Numbered from the stretch's first letter, positions 31,786 to 40,935 are shown. The stretch is 64,000 bases of DNA from Chloroflexota bacterium (GCA_021783095.1 JAJXUG010000001.1:1-64000); one strand, 5' to 3'. A program made the numbers and translations. Notes: a model not told the origin generated them from the letters alone.

Positions 31786-34761
31786 TCAGTAGTACTGCCT
31801 CACGTAGGCGTACGCCCGCTCGAACAGGTCCTGGTCCTGGTGGAGCCGGTACTTGAGCAGCGTCCGGCGAAGCGCCTGCTTGACCTCGCGCTCGCCGGCG
31901 TGGGAGTTCTGCCAGCCCGCGAACCGGACCACCCGGACGATCTCGTCGATGTCCGCCACGACGCGCTCCACGATGATCGCGGTGTCCTTCGTCCGCACGC
32001 TCTCAAACAGCTCGGTGAGTGCGGCCCTGCCCAGCTCCTCGGGAGGCATCGGCGGTGCGGTGGCCTCGGTGGCGACGACGTCCTTGGCGAGCTCGAGGAG
32101 CTCCTTGAGGAAGGCCACGCTGACGAGCAGGCCCTGCTCGTGCCGCTTGCGGAGGTCCTCCAGGCGCTCGCCCAGGGCCTTGAAGCGCGGGTCGCCGGCC
32201 CTCGCCCTGAGGCGCTGCGCGATCTTGAGCTCGACCCCCTTGGCCTTCGCGTCGCCGCCCGGGTCGCCGCGTCCGATCGCTTCGATGAGGTCCGCGTCGA
32301 GGACCAGGGTCTCGAGGTCGTCGCGGATGGCCTCGACGTGCACGTGCTCGTGGATGAGCTCGACCGTCTTCGCGCCGAGTGCGTGCCAGAGCAGCTTCCC
32401 GGGGACGTCGCCGTCCCGCAGGCTCTCGTAGACGGAAGCCAGCCAGCGGTAGTCCGCCTCGTACGCGGTGAGGACGGGGTCGGGCGACACCGCCTCCCAG
32501 AGCCGCGCGAGGTACGAGAACGCCGCGGCGAACCTGTCCCGGGTCGCGTCGTCAGGCACGCAGTCGTGTGCGGCCTCGAGCCCGACGTGCGACCCGTCGG
32601 CGCGGTCGACGCCCGGGAAGAACGCAAGGCACGCCTCGACCGCGGCCGGCAGCGCCTCGAGGAGCTCCGCGAAGTTGGAGATGACACCCCCGAAGCCGGC
32701 CTCGTCGAACGAGATCGCCGACGCCACGTCGTCGAAGACGCCCAGGTAGTCGACGATGAGGCCGTGGGTCTTCTCGGCCCGGTACGGGCGGTTCGTGCGG
32801 CAGATCGCCTGCAGCAGCGTGTGGTCGCGCAGCGGCTTGTCGAGGTACATCGCCTGGAGGATCGGCGCGTCGAAGCCGGTCAGCAGCTTGGCCGTCACGA
32901 TGAGGATCTTGAGCGGGTCCGCGGGGTCGCGGAAGCGGTTGAGGAGCTTCTCCTCGGCGTCGCGGTCCCGCCTCCACGGCGCGTACTCCGCCTCGAGCCC
33001 GCCGGAGCCTACGGTCATGACGATGTCGGACGCGTCGGCCGGCAGGTACTCGTCGAGCGCCCGCTTGTAGGCGACGCAGCTCTCGCGGTCGTAGGTGACG
33101 ACCATCGCCCCGAACCCGTTGGGCGCGACCTTCTCCTGGAAGTGGCCGGCGATGTCGGCGCAGACCGCGCGCACGCGCTCGGGCGCCTTGACGAGGACGC
33201 CCAGGCGCGCGGCCGCCTTGCCAAGCCGGTCGCGGTCGAGATCGGTGAGGCCGCCGGTCAACTCCCGGAAGTCGGCGTCGATCGCGTCGCGGTCGATGTG
33301 GAGCTCGAGCAGGCGCGGCTCGAAGTGGAGCGGCTTGGTCGCCCCGTCCCGGATCGACTCGTCGAAGCTGTAGCGGGAGAGGTACCCGTGGGCGTCCTCG
33401 TCGGCGCCGAACGCGTAGAAGGTGTTGTGGTCGACCCGGTTGATCGGCGTGCCGGTCATGCCGAACAGGAACGCGTTCGGGAGCGCCGTCCGCATCGCCC
33501 GGCCCAGGTCGCCCTCCTGGGTCCGGTGCGCCTCGTCCGCAAGCGCGACGATGTTCTTGCGGTCGTTGAGGACGCCGCCGGCCTCGCCGAACTTGAAGAT
33601 CGTCGTGATGATGACCTTGCGCGAGTCCTGCGCGAGCAGCGCCTGGAGCTCCTCGCGCGAGCCGGCCTTGACCAGGTTCGGCACGTCGGCCGCCATGAAG
33701 GTGCCCGCGATCTGGGCGTCGAGGTCGATCCGGTCGACGACGATCAGGACCGTCGGGTTGCCGAGCTGCGGGTGGAGCCGCAGCTTGCGTGCGGCGAAGA
33801 GCATCAGCAGCGACTTGCCGGACCCCTGGAAGTGCCAGACCAGGCCCTTGCGCGGGTGCCCCGCCACCACGCGCTCGACGATCCGGTTGGCGCCGTCGAC
33901 CTGCTGGTAACGGGCGACGATCTTGATCCGCCGGCTCTTCGAGTCGGTCGAGAAGGCCGTGAAGCTCGCGAGCAGGTCGAGCAGCGTCTCCGGCCGCAGC
34001 AGGGAGTCGACGCTCTGGCGCATCTGCGCGGGCGCGCCGGCGGCGGGATCGACGCCGATCTTCCACGGCCCCCAGAGCTCGAGCGGGAGGCCGATCGAGC
34101 CGTACCGGAGCTCCTTGCCCTCGGTCGCGACCGACAGGAGGTTCGGCACGAAGAGCTCCGGGACGTTCCTCTCGTAGTCGTCGTGGATCTGGACGGCGCC
34201 GTCGAACCAGGTGACGGCAGCCCGGACCGGCGTCTTCGCCTCGATCACGACGAGCGGGATCCCGTTGACGAGCATCACGAGGTCGGCCCGCTTCTCGGCC
34301 GCGCCGACCTTGACGGTGAACTGACTCGTGACGACGTACTGGTTGCTCTCGAGGTCCTCGAAGTCGATCAGCCTGACGGTGACGTGCTCGCCGTTGGGGC
34401 CGAACGGCATCGAGCGTTCGCCGGTAAGCCAGGCGGTGAACTCCTCATTTGCCCTCACGAGACCCGTGGCCCGGACGTCCTGGATGATTGAGCGCAGCCG
34501 GTGGAGGACGTCGTCGGCGCGGCGCTCGTCATCGGCGATCGCGGGGTTGAGGCGGATCAGCGCCTCGCGCACCTGCGCCGCGACCACCACCTCGTGCGTG
34601 TTCCGATTGAGGTTCGCAGGACTGAGATAGAACCAGCCGAGGCCCGCGCGTGCGCCGCCAGACGTTGCCAGGCCGGCCCCGACGGCGGTCAGGTGTGTGA
34701 TTCCGCCGCAGCACTGATCGCGAATTGACGTCTCGACCGTCAGCCCCTCTGAGAAGCTCAC
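31786..34761 (-). CDS. hsdR: Type I restriction endonuclease subunit R
   Basis: ATP-dependent translocase and nuclease of a type I restriction system. The 991 residues show the endonuclease core (RADLVMLVNGIPLVVIEAKT, the D-ExK site) at about 160-180. The SF2 motor follows with Walker A FQGSGKSLLMLF, VVDRIDLDAQI, the DEAH box ALADEAHRTQEGDLG, GMTGTPI, TAKLLTGFDAP and AICRTNRPY, then a helical C-terminus that usually binds the methylase. It starts with GTG, overlapping the hsdS stop (GTGA). All motifs are intact, so it should be active. Confidence 0.95.
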   Translation of the reverse strand: MSFSEGLTVETSIRDQCCGGITHLTAVGAGLATSGGARAGLGWFYLSPANLNRNTHEVVVAAQVREALIRLNPAIADDERRADDVLHRLRSIIQDVRATGLVRANEEFTAWLTGERSMPFGPNGEHVTVRLIDFEDLESNQYVVTSQFTVKVGAAEKRADLVMLVNGIPLVVIEAKTPVRAAVTWFDGAVQIHDDYERNVPELFVPNLLSVATEGKELRYGSIGLPLELWGPWKIGVDPAAGAPAQMRQSVDSLLRPETLLDLLASFTAFSTDSKSRRIKIVARYQQVDGANRIVERVVAGHPRKGLVWHFQGSGKSLLMLFAARKLRLHPQLGNPTVLIVVDRIDLDAQIAGTFMAADVPNLVKAGSREELQALLAQDSRKVIITTIFKFGEAGGVLNDRKNIVALADEAHRTQEGDLGRAMRTALPNAFLFGMTGTPINRVDHNTFYAFGADEDAHGYLSRYSFDESIRDGATKPLHFEPRLLELHIDRDAIDADFRELTGGLTDLDRDRLGKAAARLGVLVKAPERVRAVCADIAGHFQEKVAPNGFGAMVVTYDRESCVAYKRALDEYLPADASDIVMTVGSGGLEAEYAPWRRDRDAEEKLLNRFRDPADPLKILIVTAKLLTGFDAPILQAMYLDKPLRDHTLLQAICRTNRPYRAEKTHGLIVDYLGVFDDVASAISFDEAGFGGVISNFAELLEALPAAVEACLAFFPGVDRADGSHVGLEAAHDCVPDDATRDRFAAAFSYLARLWEAVSPDPVLTAYEADYRWLASVYESLRDGDVPGKLLWHALGAKTVELIHEHVHVEAIRDDLETLVLDADLIEAIGRGDPGGDAKAKGVELKIAQRLRARAGDPRFKALGERLEDLRKRHEQGLLVSVAFLKELLELAKDVVATEATAPPMPPEELGRAALTELFESVRTKDTAIIVERVVADIDEIVRVVRFAGWQNSHAGEREVKQALRRTLLKYRLHQDQDLFERAYAYVRQYY

Positions 34762-35897
34762 CAGTCCGTCCTTGCCCAGGCCCGGTGCTCCATCAGCACC
34801 AGTTCTCCTGCGCGCTCTGAGATATGCCGCCGAGCCTGATCAAGTCGGGTTACCACTTCAACTGTCCGGTCTTGTACCTCGACTGGCGGGAGCGGGATCT
34901 GGAGGCTCCTGATCTCCTGGCTGTTGATGTTGAAGTTCCCCGCGCTCGACCGAGCACGAGTTCGCAACTGGGCTCGAGCTCGTCTGGTGCTCAGTGCAAG
35001 GGCCGCGTACGCGGGACGGAGCTTCGCCTCGTCCACCTTGATCCGGATGAGATAGCTGGCGAAGGCCGTTGGCTCGGTGAGGCCCGAAATGCGCGCACAT
35101 CGGCCCACGTAGTCAGGATTCCCATTAGTCCGGACCATCAGGATGTCGCCGTCGGCTAGCAGGGACTTCGCCACAGTCTGCGGGGGGACGTCCAGACGGG
35201 CCAAGCCCGTGAGGTTGGCCGACTCCGCGACGATGTCGGGGATCCGGAGGATAGGGACACCAGTTCCGTCGGACCTGGATGGAAGCGAGCACCCGTACTC
35301 GACAGATCGGGCGACTGATCCAAGCGCAACGAAGTGCGTCTGGCTCGACTGAAGCACGAGGGCGTCAACCACAGCTCTGACCCGATCACGTGCGTTAGCG
35401 AGAGCCTCCACCGCACTGTGGATACCCCAGAACGTCTCTGCTAGTTGCTGCTGAACTTTGGGCGGGGGAAGGTCGATCTCGAGCTGTTCCAATGCGTCCC
35501 AGGAAGTCCTTGGGGAAAGGGAGCCGGCCGACGTGTTGATTGCATGTGCGACGAAGCTCTCGGTGCGACAGATGAACGGAAGTACGTCCTGGCGGAGCCG
35601 TTCATCACGAGGCTCGAGGACGTAGATGTCCCCCGAGCAGACTCCGCTGAAGTTCGCTACGGCGAGCTTCCTTTGATAGGCACGTCGCTTGCCGAACAGC
35701 ACTTGGCCGGGCCGGAAGATCGTCGTGAAGGTCGTACCGTCCGCGACGTTCCCCCAGCGCCGGACTTTCAACTCGCCTGGCTCCAAGTGCTCCAGTCCGA
35801 CATAACGATCGAGCCCTTCGGCAAGGGCATCCGAAGTCCTCGCGCGGCTGAGCCGCACGACTTCCCCGAAAGCTACTCGGGTCCAGCCTTCACGCAT
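34758..35897 (-). CDS. hsdS: Type I specificity subunit S
   Basis: Recognises the bipartite DNA target for the methylase and nuclease. The roughly 379 residues have two target-recognition domains, each followed by a conserved helix: about 10-150 then LEQLEIDLPPPKVQQQLAET, and about 195-335 then EIRSLQIPLPPVEVQDRTVE. The ATG at 35897 overlaps the hsdM stop by eight bases; ATG 35915 or TTG 35924 are alternatives. Base composition is visibly less GC-rich than in its neighbours, as expected for specificity genes, which are often exchanged. The target sequence cannot be read from this. Confidence 0.92.
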   Translation of the reverse strand: MREGWTRVAFGEVVRLSRARTSDALAEGLDRYVGLEHLEPGELKVRRWGNVADGTTFTTIFRPGQVLFGKRRAYQRKLAVANFSGVCSGDIYVLEPRDERLRQDVLPFICRTESFVAHAINTSAGSLSPRTSWDALEQLEIDLPPPKVQQQLAETFWGIHSAVEALANARDRVRAVVDALVLQSSQTHFVALGSVARSVEYGCSLPSRSDGTGVPILRIPDIVAESANLTGLARLDVPPQTVAKSLLADGDILMVRTNGNPDYVGRCARISGLTEPTAFASYLIRIKVDEAKLRPAYAALALSTRRARAQLRTRARSSAGNFNINSQEIRSLQIPLPPVEVQDRTVEVVTRLDQARRHISERAGELVLMEHRAWARTDW

Positions 35898-37389
35898 CAC
35901 CCGATACCCCGGCATCGGCCTCAAGGAACATCATGAGGTCGTCCATCTCCTGCCAGAACTCTCGGCCCCTGTCGTCATAGGCGTCCCATGCGAGCCGCAG
36001 GTCGGATTCGCCTGCGCTGAGCGAGTCGGACGGGTGCACATAGCGTCGGATCGCGAGGTTTGCCCCTTTCGACAGTAGCTCGTCAATCGAGACGGCAGCC
36101 GCGAAACCCGAATCATCTGCGAAGGAGCGGTATGAAGCGATGATCCGCGCTTGGTTCCGCGCCGCCAGGAAGGTCTGTCCGTGCTGGCGCACCACTTCGT
36201 TGACGGCGTCGATGAAGAGCACCCGCCCGCGCCGCTCGGGCGGCTTGTGCGTCCTGCAGACGACGACGCAAGCCTCCATCGGCGAGTTGTAGAAGAGGTT
36301 CGGACCGAGGCCCAGCACGCACTCGAGCAGATCGGACTCGACGAGCCGCCGTCGCATCTCCGCCTCCTCGCTCCTGAAGAGGACACCGTGCGGGAAGAGG
36401 ATGGCGCAGCGGCCAGTGACGGGGTCGAGGCTCCGCAGGATGTGCTGGAAGAAGGCGTAGTCCGCGCGGCCCTGCGGCGGGACGCCCAGGAAGTTGCGGC
36501 CCCATGGGTCGGTCTGCCACGCCTCGCGGTTCCACTTCTTGATCGAGTAGGGTGGATTCGCAAGCACGACGTCGAATGTCATCAGCCTGTCGCGCTCGAT
36601 GAATGCCGGGCTTGACAGCGTGTTGCCCGTGACGATCTGGAAGTCCTCGACGCCGTGGAGGACGAGGTTCATCCGTGCGATCGCGGCCGTGATCTGGATC
36701 AGCTCCTGGCCGTACAGCTTGAGCGTCCGCGCGTCCGAGCCTTGGCGCCTCACCTCCGCCAGCGCGGAGATCAGCATCCCTCCCGAGCCTGCGGTCGGGT
36801 CGTAGATGCGGTCACCAGACTTGGGCTCAAGCATCTGGACCATCAGGTGCACCAGCGTGCGGTTGGTGTAGAACTCCTGCGCCGTGTGACCGGAGTCGTC
36901 TGCGAACTGCTTGATCAGGTACTCGTAGCCGTTGCCGAGCTCGTCCTCCGGGACGTTGGCGATGCTCAAGACATGGCCGCTGAAGTGCTCGATGAGGTTC
37001 TTGAGCGTCTCGTCGGGCAGGAGCGCCTTATCAGTCCAGGCGGCGTTGCCGAATACGCCGGCGAGGCGCTCCGGGTTCGCGCCCTCGATTGCGCGGAAGG
37101 CGGTCAGCAGGGCCCGGCCGACGTCGCGCGCGGTGTCCCGGACCTGGGCCCAATGTGCGCCCTCTGGGATCAGGAAACGGTCGCTGGCGACGGCGGACGC
37201 ATAGTCGCGGTCACCGGAGTCGGCGAGGGCGGCGGCGAATTCCTCGTCCCAGACGTCAGATAGTCGCTTGAAGAAGAGGAGCGGGAAGACGAACTGCTTG
37301 TAGTCGCCGGCGTCGACGAGGCCGCGTAGGAGGTTGGCGGCGCCCCAGAGGTAACCCTCGAGAGCCTGCTGGGAGAGACGGTCGGTCAT
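35890..37389 (-). CDS. hsdM: Type I DNA methyltransferase subunit M, second copy (NPPY)
   Basis: A 499-residue N6-adenine methyltransferase. The helical HsdM N-terminal domain (FVFPLLFFKRLSDVWDEEFA) is followed by AdoMet motif I (IYDPTAGSGGMLISAL), the catalytic motif IV (FDVVLANPPYSIKKWNRE) and HGVLFRSEEAEMRRRLVESD. The ATG at 37389 overlaps the stop of the first hsdM by four bases. It differs widely from that neighbour (NPPY versus NPPF, different C-terminus), so this is not a recent duplication. Both have intact AdoMet and catalytic motifs. Confidence 0.93.
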   Translation of the reverse strand: MTDRLSQQALEGYLWGAANLLRGLVDAGDYKQFVFPLLFFKRLSDVWDEEFAAALADSGDRDYASAVASDRFLIPEGAHWAQVRDTARDVGRALLTAFRAIEGANPERLAGVFGNAAWTDKALLPDETLKNLIEHFSGHVLSIANVPEDELGNGYEYLIKQFADDSGHTAQEFYTNRTLVHLMVQMLEPKSGDRIYDPTAGSGGMLISALAEVRRQGSDARTLKLYGQELIQITAAIARMNLVLHGVEDFQIVTGNTLSSPAFIERDRLMTFDVVLANPPYSIKKWNREAWQTDPWGRNFLGVPPQGRADYAFFQHILRSLDPVTGRCAILFPHGVLFRSEEAEMRRRLVESDLLECVLGLGPNLFYNSPMEACVVVCRTHKPPERRGRVLFIDAVNEVVRQHGQTFLAARNQARIIASYRSFADDSGFAAAVSIDELLSKGANLAIRRYVHPSDSLSAGESDLRLAWDAYDDRGREFWQEMDDLMMFLEADAGVSGDA

Positions 37390-38909
37390 TCGAGCCACCC
37401 GCCCTCGATCAGTTCCGCGCGCAGGCGGTCCTCGGCCGCGCGCGCACCCTCGAGTGCCAGCCCAAGTGCGGCGACGGCCTCCGGGAGGCTCGGGGCGTCC
37501 TCGTCGGCTGGCGGCAGGACGTAGCGGCTGATGTTGAGCGTCCAGTCATTGGCAGCGACCTCCTCGGCGGTCACCACCCTGGCCCGGTTTTCCACGTCCA
37601 CAAAGCCATGCACCCATCCGACGATCTGGTCGGCGTGCTCCTGGTCGAGGAAGTTCTGGGCGCGCCCCTTGCGGAACAGGGAGGACGCGTCGACGACGAG
37701 GAACTTGCCCCGTCGGTCCTCCGGCTTCTCTCGGCGGAGGAGGACCACGGCGGGGGCGAGGCCGGTCCCGTAGAAGATGTTCGGCGCCAGGCCGACGACT
37801 GCCTCGATAAGGTCGTTCTCTAGGAGGGCACGCCGGATGCGCCCCTCGGAGTCCTTTCGGAAGAGCGCGCCCTGTGGCAGCACGACGGCCATCCGGCCGG
37901 TCCGCGCCGCCATGGACGCAACCATGTGCTGGACCCACGCGTAGTCGCCGTACTGCTCGGGCGGCAGGCCGAACTCGGCGCGACCCCACGGGTCGGCCTC
38001 CCAGAGGTCGCGCCCCCACTCCTTGAGCGAGAAGGGCGGGTTGGCGATAACGCAGTCGAAGGTCGCCAATCGCCCGGTGCTCGGGTCCGTGAACGCCGGG
38101 TTGCGGAGGGTGTCCTCGCGGACGACGCTGAAGTCCTCGATCCCGTGGAGGACCAGGTTCATGCGGGCGATCGCGGACGTGGTGAGGTTCTTCTCCTGTC
38201 CGTAGAGCCTCCCGAAGAATGTCCGCGGGTCGCCGCCGGCGCGCCGGACGTGATCGATGGCGCCGAGAAGCATCCCGCCCGTGCCGCAGGCGGGGTCGTA
38301 GACGGAGTCGCCCTCCTGCGGGTCGAGGATGTCGACCATCATCCGGACGACGCTGCGCGGCGTGTAGAACTCGCCCGCCTTCTTGCGCCGGGCGACGTCC
38401 GCGAACTCGCCGATCAGGTACTCGTAGGCGTCGCCCAGGATGTCGGTGGTGACGTCGCGGTTGCCGATGCGGACGCCCGACAGGCCCTCGATCAGGTCCT
38501 TGAGCGTCTCGTCCGTCAGGAGCTCGCGGTTGCCCCAGTCCGCGGCCCCGAAGACGCGGTACAGGGTGTCCGGGTTGGTGCGCTCGATCTCGCGCATGGC
38601 GTGGGCGAGCGCCGCGCCGACGTTGGAGGGGGTGGCGCGCACGTCGTCCCAGTGGCAGCCGGCCGGGATCTCGAAGCGGTGCGTCTCGGGGTAGTCGACC
38701 GGGTCGACGTCGCCGTACAGCTCCCTGGCCTCGGCCGTCTCCTCGTCCCAGACGTCCGACAGCCGCTTGAAGAACAGCAGCGGCAGGATGTACGCCTTCC
38801 AGTCCGTCCGGTCGACGGCGCTGCCCCGAAGGATCTCGGCGCACTCCCAGAGGCGGTTCTTGAGGCGGGCGAGCGTCATCGGCGTGTCGAGGCCGAGACT
38901 CACCTGCAT
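37386..38909 (-). CDS. hsdM: Type I DNA methyltransferase subunit M, first copy (NPPF)
   Basis: A 507-residue N6-adenine methyltransferase and first gene of the restriction operon. The N-terminal HsdM domain (AYILPLLFFKRLSDVWDEET) is followed by GEFYTPRSVVRMMVDIL, AdoMet motif I (VYDPACGTGGMLLGAI) and the catalytic motif IV (FDCVIANPPFSLKEWGRD). The C-terminus ends with a helix and GGWLE. The ATG at 38909 has AGGGGGA six bases upstream. Having two full M subunits in one type I operon is unusual; they might form a heterodimer on one HsdS. Confidence 0.93.
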   Translation of the reverse strand: MQVSLGLDTPMTLARLKNRLWECAEILRGSAVDRTDWKAYILPLLFFKRLSDVWDEETAEARELYGDVDPVDYPETHRFEIPAGCHWDDVRATPSNVGAALAHAMREIERTNPDTLYRVFGAADWGNRELLTDETLKDLIEGLSGVRIGNRDVTTDILGDAYEYLIGEFADVARRKKAGEFYTPRSVVRMMVDILDPQEGDSVYDPACGTGGMLLGAIDHVRRAGGDPRTFFGRLYGQEKNLTTSAIARMNLVLHGIEDFSVVREDTLRNPAFTDPSTGRLATFDCVIANPPFSLKEWGRDLWEADPWGRAEFGLPPEQYGDYAWVQHMVASMAARTGRMAVVLPQGALFRKDSEGRIRRALLENDLIEAVVGLAPNIFYGTGLAPAVVLLRREKPEDRRGKFLVVDASSLFRKGRAQNFLDQEHADQIVGWVHGFVDVENRARVVTAEEVAANDWTLNISRYVLPPADEDAPSLPEAVAALGLALEGARAAEDRLRAELIEGGWLE

Positions 38910-38952
38910 CCGGATCCCCCTGCGTCCCTGGGCTGGAATCGCGTGTCTCAGG

Positions 38953-38958
38953 GAGTGT
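38953..38958 (-). promoter_or_regulatory. Candidate -10 box of the hsd operon
   Basis: TACACT on the minus strand, about 44 bases before the first hsdM ATG. No -35 hexamer is found 16-18 bases upstream; TTGACG occurs too far away (about 38990). That fits a promoter needing an activator, or simply a weak match. Confidence 0.35.
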
Positions 38959-39114
38959 AGTCGGCCTGGGTGTTCATCCGCAGCCTCATCCCTTTACCCC
39001 GTCAAGCGCTCAGCGCGCGGGGCTCCGGCTGCGCGGGGTTCCGGCGGCGGGCCTCCTGGGGGGTTCCTGCGCGTCACCGGCGCGTCACTCCCTGGCGACC
39101 TTCGCAGCCGGCGG

Positions 39115-39332
39115 ACCAACACCGTTGGTAGCGACGTCTCGCCAGCGCCGAATCACTTCCCGGCACCAACTCCATTGGTATCAGGTGCCATGCGTGACGC
39201 CACACCGCGCTCCGCACCATCGCCGTTGGTATCCGCCGCTGTCCGGCGGTTGGGACGGCCCTCGCTACCAAGGGCAGTGGTGCGCGCGCCGCGCCCGGTT
39301 GCCGGGCAGCCCCTGCCACCAACCCGGTTGGT
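39115..39332. repeat. Array of five 15-bp dyads at 50-51 bp spacing
   Basis: Five imperfect palindromes start at 39115, 39165, 39216, 39267 and 39318: ACCAACACCGTTGGT, ACCAACTCCATTGGT, ACCATCGCCGTTGGT, ACCAAGGGCAGTGGT, ACCAACCCGGTTGGT. All keep ACCA-N7-TGGT exactly. The 35-36-base spacers are unrelated in sequence. Conservation is therefore confined to the half-sites and to the spacing (50, 51, 51, 51). It lies in the 618-base gap between the hsd operon and a convergent-side hydrolase gene, 206-423 bases upstream of hsdM. No gene is visible in this gap. Confidence 0.85.
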
Positions 39333-39527
39333 GCCACCTCTTGGCCAGCAAGGGCCGCCCATGGCCGTTCACGAGCTGGCCCGCGATCCAGCGGCAACTC
39401 AGGTCGAGCATCTCAGGAACGGGTCGCGGGAGCGCGGACGCCGGTGAAGGCACACGGCGCGACCACGCCGCGAATTCTGACGCCGTGCCGGCCGGCGTGG
39501 CGCGGCGCCGGCCGGCGTGAGCGCGCG

Positions 39528-40340
39528 CTACTGGTTCGCGATCCGGTGTGCCTTCGCGATCAGGGCGTACCCGGCGTCGTTGGGATGGATGTTGAATCCC
39601 TCGCCGATGTGCGTGAGTTCGACCCCACGGCCCTCGAAGTAGGGGTAGCTGTCGACCGGGATGGCCCCCATCGCGACGGCCGTGCAGCCGATCACGTCAT
39701 CGAGGCCCGCGTTGGCCACGTTGCCAAGCGCACCGCAGTCGAAGACCCCGTCAGCGCCGCGCAGGCCCCCGGCGACGATCGGCTCGAACGGGCTGCCCGT
39801 GCCGCTGAAGGCGTTGTACGGCAGGAGGACGAACAGCTTCTCGGGCCCCGGGTCGCGGGCGAGCGCTGCCTGCAGGGTGCCGAAGATGACGGGCAGGTTG
39901 GCCTGCACGCCGGCCATGCCCGACGCCATGAGCCCCTGGCAGGCGGGCGACGTGAAGTCGACGACACACGGGTCAGTCGGCTCGTTGATCAGGTTGAGGA
40001 GGTCGTTGCCGCCGATGCTGATCGTGACGACGCGGGTGTCGGTCGCCGGGTCATCGATGAGAGCGACGGCGTGCGCCAGCTGGCCCGCGATGAGCGAGGC
40101 GGTGGTCTCGCCCCGGATGCCCAGGTTGATCATCTGCTTGGCGCCAGCGTGGGACGTGCCGGCGAAGTAGTCCGCGAGCAGGGGCACGTACGCGGTGGTC
40201 GCGGGGTCGGACGCACCGTCGCCCCAGGCGAGCGAATCGCCGAGGGCGATGTAGCGCGTGGCGGGCTCGGCCGCCACCGTGGGCGCCGCCAGCGCGGCGG
40301 TGATCACCACAGCCGCGAACAGGGCATGGAACCGGTGCAT
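39528..40340 (-). CDS. Secreted SGNH/GDSL hydrolase
   Basis: A 270-residue lipase/esterase-type enzyme with a cleavable signal peptide (MHRFHALFAAVVITAALAAP, likely cut after TVAA). The four family blocks are present: YIALGDSLAWGDG with the nucleophile Ser, LGIRGETTAS (Gly), ISIGGNDLLN (Asn) and FNIHPNDAGYALIA (Asp/His). Two cysteine pairs (CVVDFTSPAC, and DCGALGN ... IGC) probably form disulfides outside the cell. ATG 40340 has GGAGG upstream. The substrate is unknown; no neighbour suggests one. Confidence 0.9.
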   Translation of the reverse strand: MHRFHALFAAVVITAALAAPTVAAEPATRYIALGDSLAWGDGASDPATTAYVPLLADYFAGTSHAGAKQMINLGIRGETTASLIAGQLAHAVALIDDPATDTRVVTISIGGNDLLNLINEPTDPCVVDFTSPACQGLMASGMAGVQANLPVIFGTLQAALARDPGPEKLFVLLPYNAFSGTGSPFEPIVAGGLRGADGVFDCGALGNVANAGLDDVIGCTAVAMGAIPVDSYPYFEGRGVELTHIGEGFNIHPNDAGYALIAKAHRIANQ

Positions 40341-40436
40341 GGCGCACCTCCGATGTGGGTCTTGGCGCCCATGGAGACGCGCCTGCGGAGCCAGCGTTGC
40401 GAGTGTCCGCCGCTTCGACATTGACCATCCCCGCCG

Positions 40437-40590
40437 CGCCGCCCAGCGGCTCCTGCGACCAGGCCGTGCCGCATGTGCGCCGCCCAGCGGCTCGGAATGC
40501 GCCCAGCTCGCGCGGCCGATTCCCGGCGATCTGTGCCGCCAGGCGGCTCGATTGCGCCTCGGAGCGGTGTCAGCAGCCGCCCAGCGGCGC
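40437..40590. repeat. Cluster of four GCCGCC-AGCGGC palindromes
   Basis: The 16-mer CGCCGCCCAGCGGCTC occurs identically at 40437-40452 and 40478-40493. Close variants occur at 40534-40549 (TGCCGCCAGGCGGCTC, a perfect GCCGCC-A-GGCGGC dyad) and 40575-40590 (AGCCGCCCAGCGGCGC). Starts are 41, 56 and 41 bases apart. The cluster lies upstream of the SGNH hydrolase gene in a gene-free stretch (40341-40935). The rest of that stretch shows nothing I can support except a TACACT (40919-40924), a possible -10 for the tRNA. Confidence 0.75.
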
Positions 40591-40935
40591 GAGGGGCTTG
40601 GCGTGGGCTTGTCCGTCCCACCGTTGATCAGGGGGCTCCGAGAGCGCGCCGCCATCGACTCCCGCTTCGAAGGCCCGTTCCGCTTGAGTCTCCTCAGGTT
40701 GTCGCCGACGCCCGCGACGCGGACAGCCGCGGACTGCACGGCGGCCCGATGCCGACGCTGCCGAGGAGCCGATGGGGCACGACCAGCGGGAGCGCTCCGG
40801 GCACCATCCGCCGGAATTCGGGCGGCACCCCTCGCTGGCGACGGCCAGGGCCAGCACCAGGGCCAGGCCCTACGGGAGACGGCTGCGTGGAGCGGCGGCC
40901 GTCACAAGGGCGCAACTCCTACACTTGGGGCACGC

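Noticed and set aside
39115-39332. CRISPR array
   Set aside because: The repeat is only 15 bp, palindromic and imperfect (fixed at 8 positions), spacers are anchored to a constant 35-36 bp but no longer repeat or leader is seen, and no cas genes are present.
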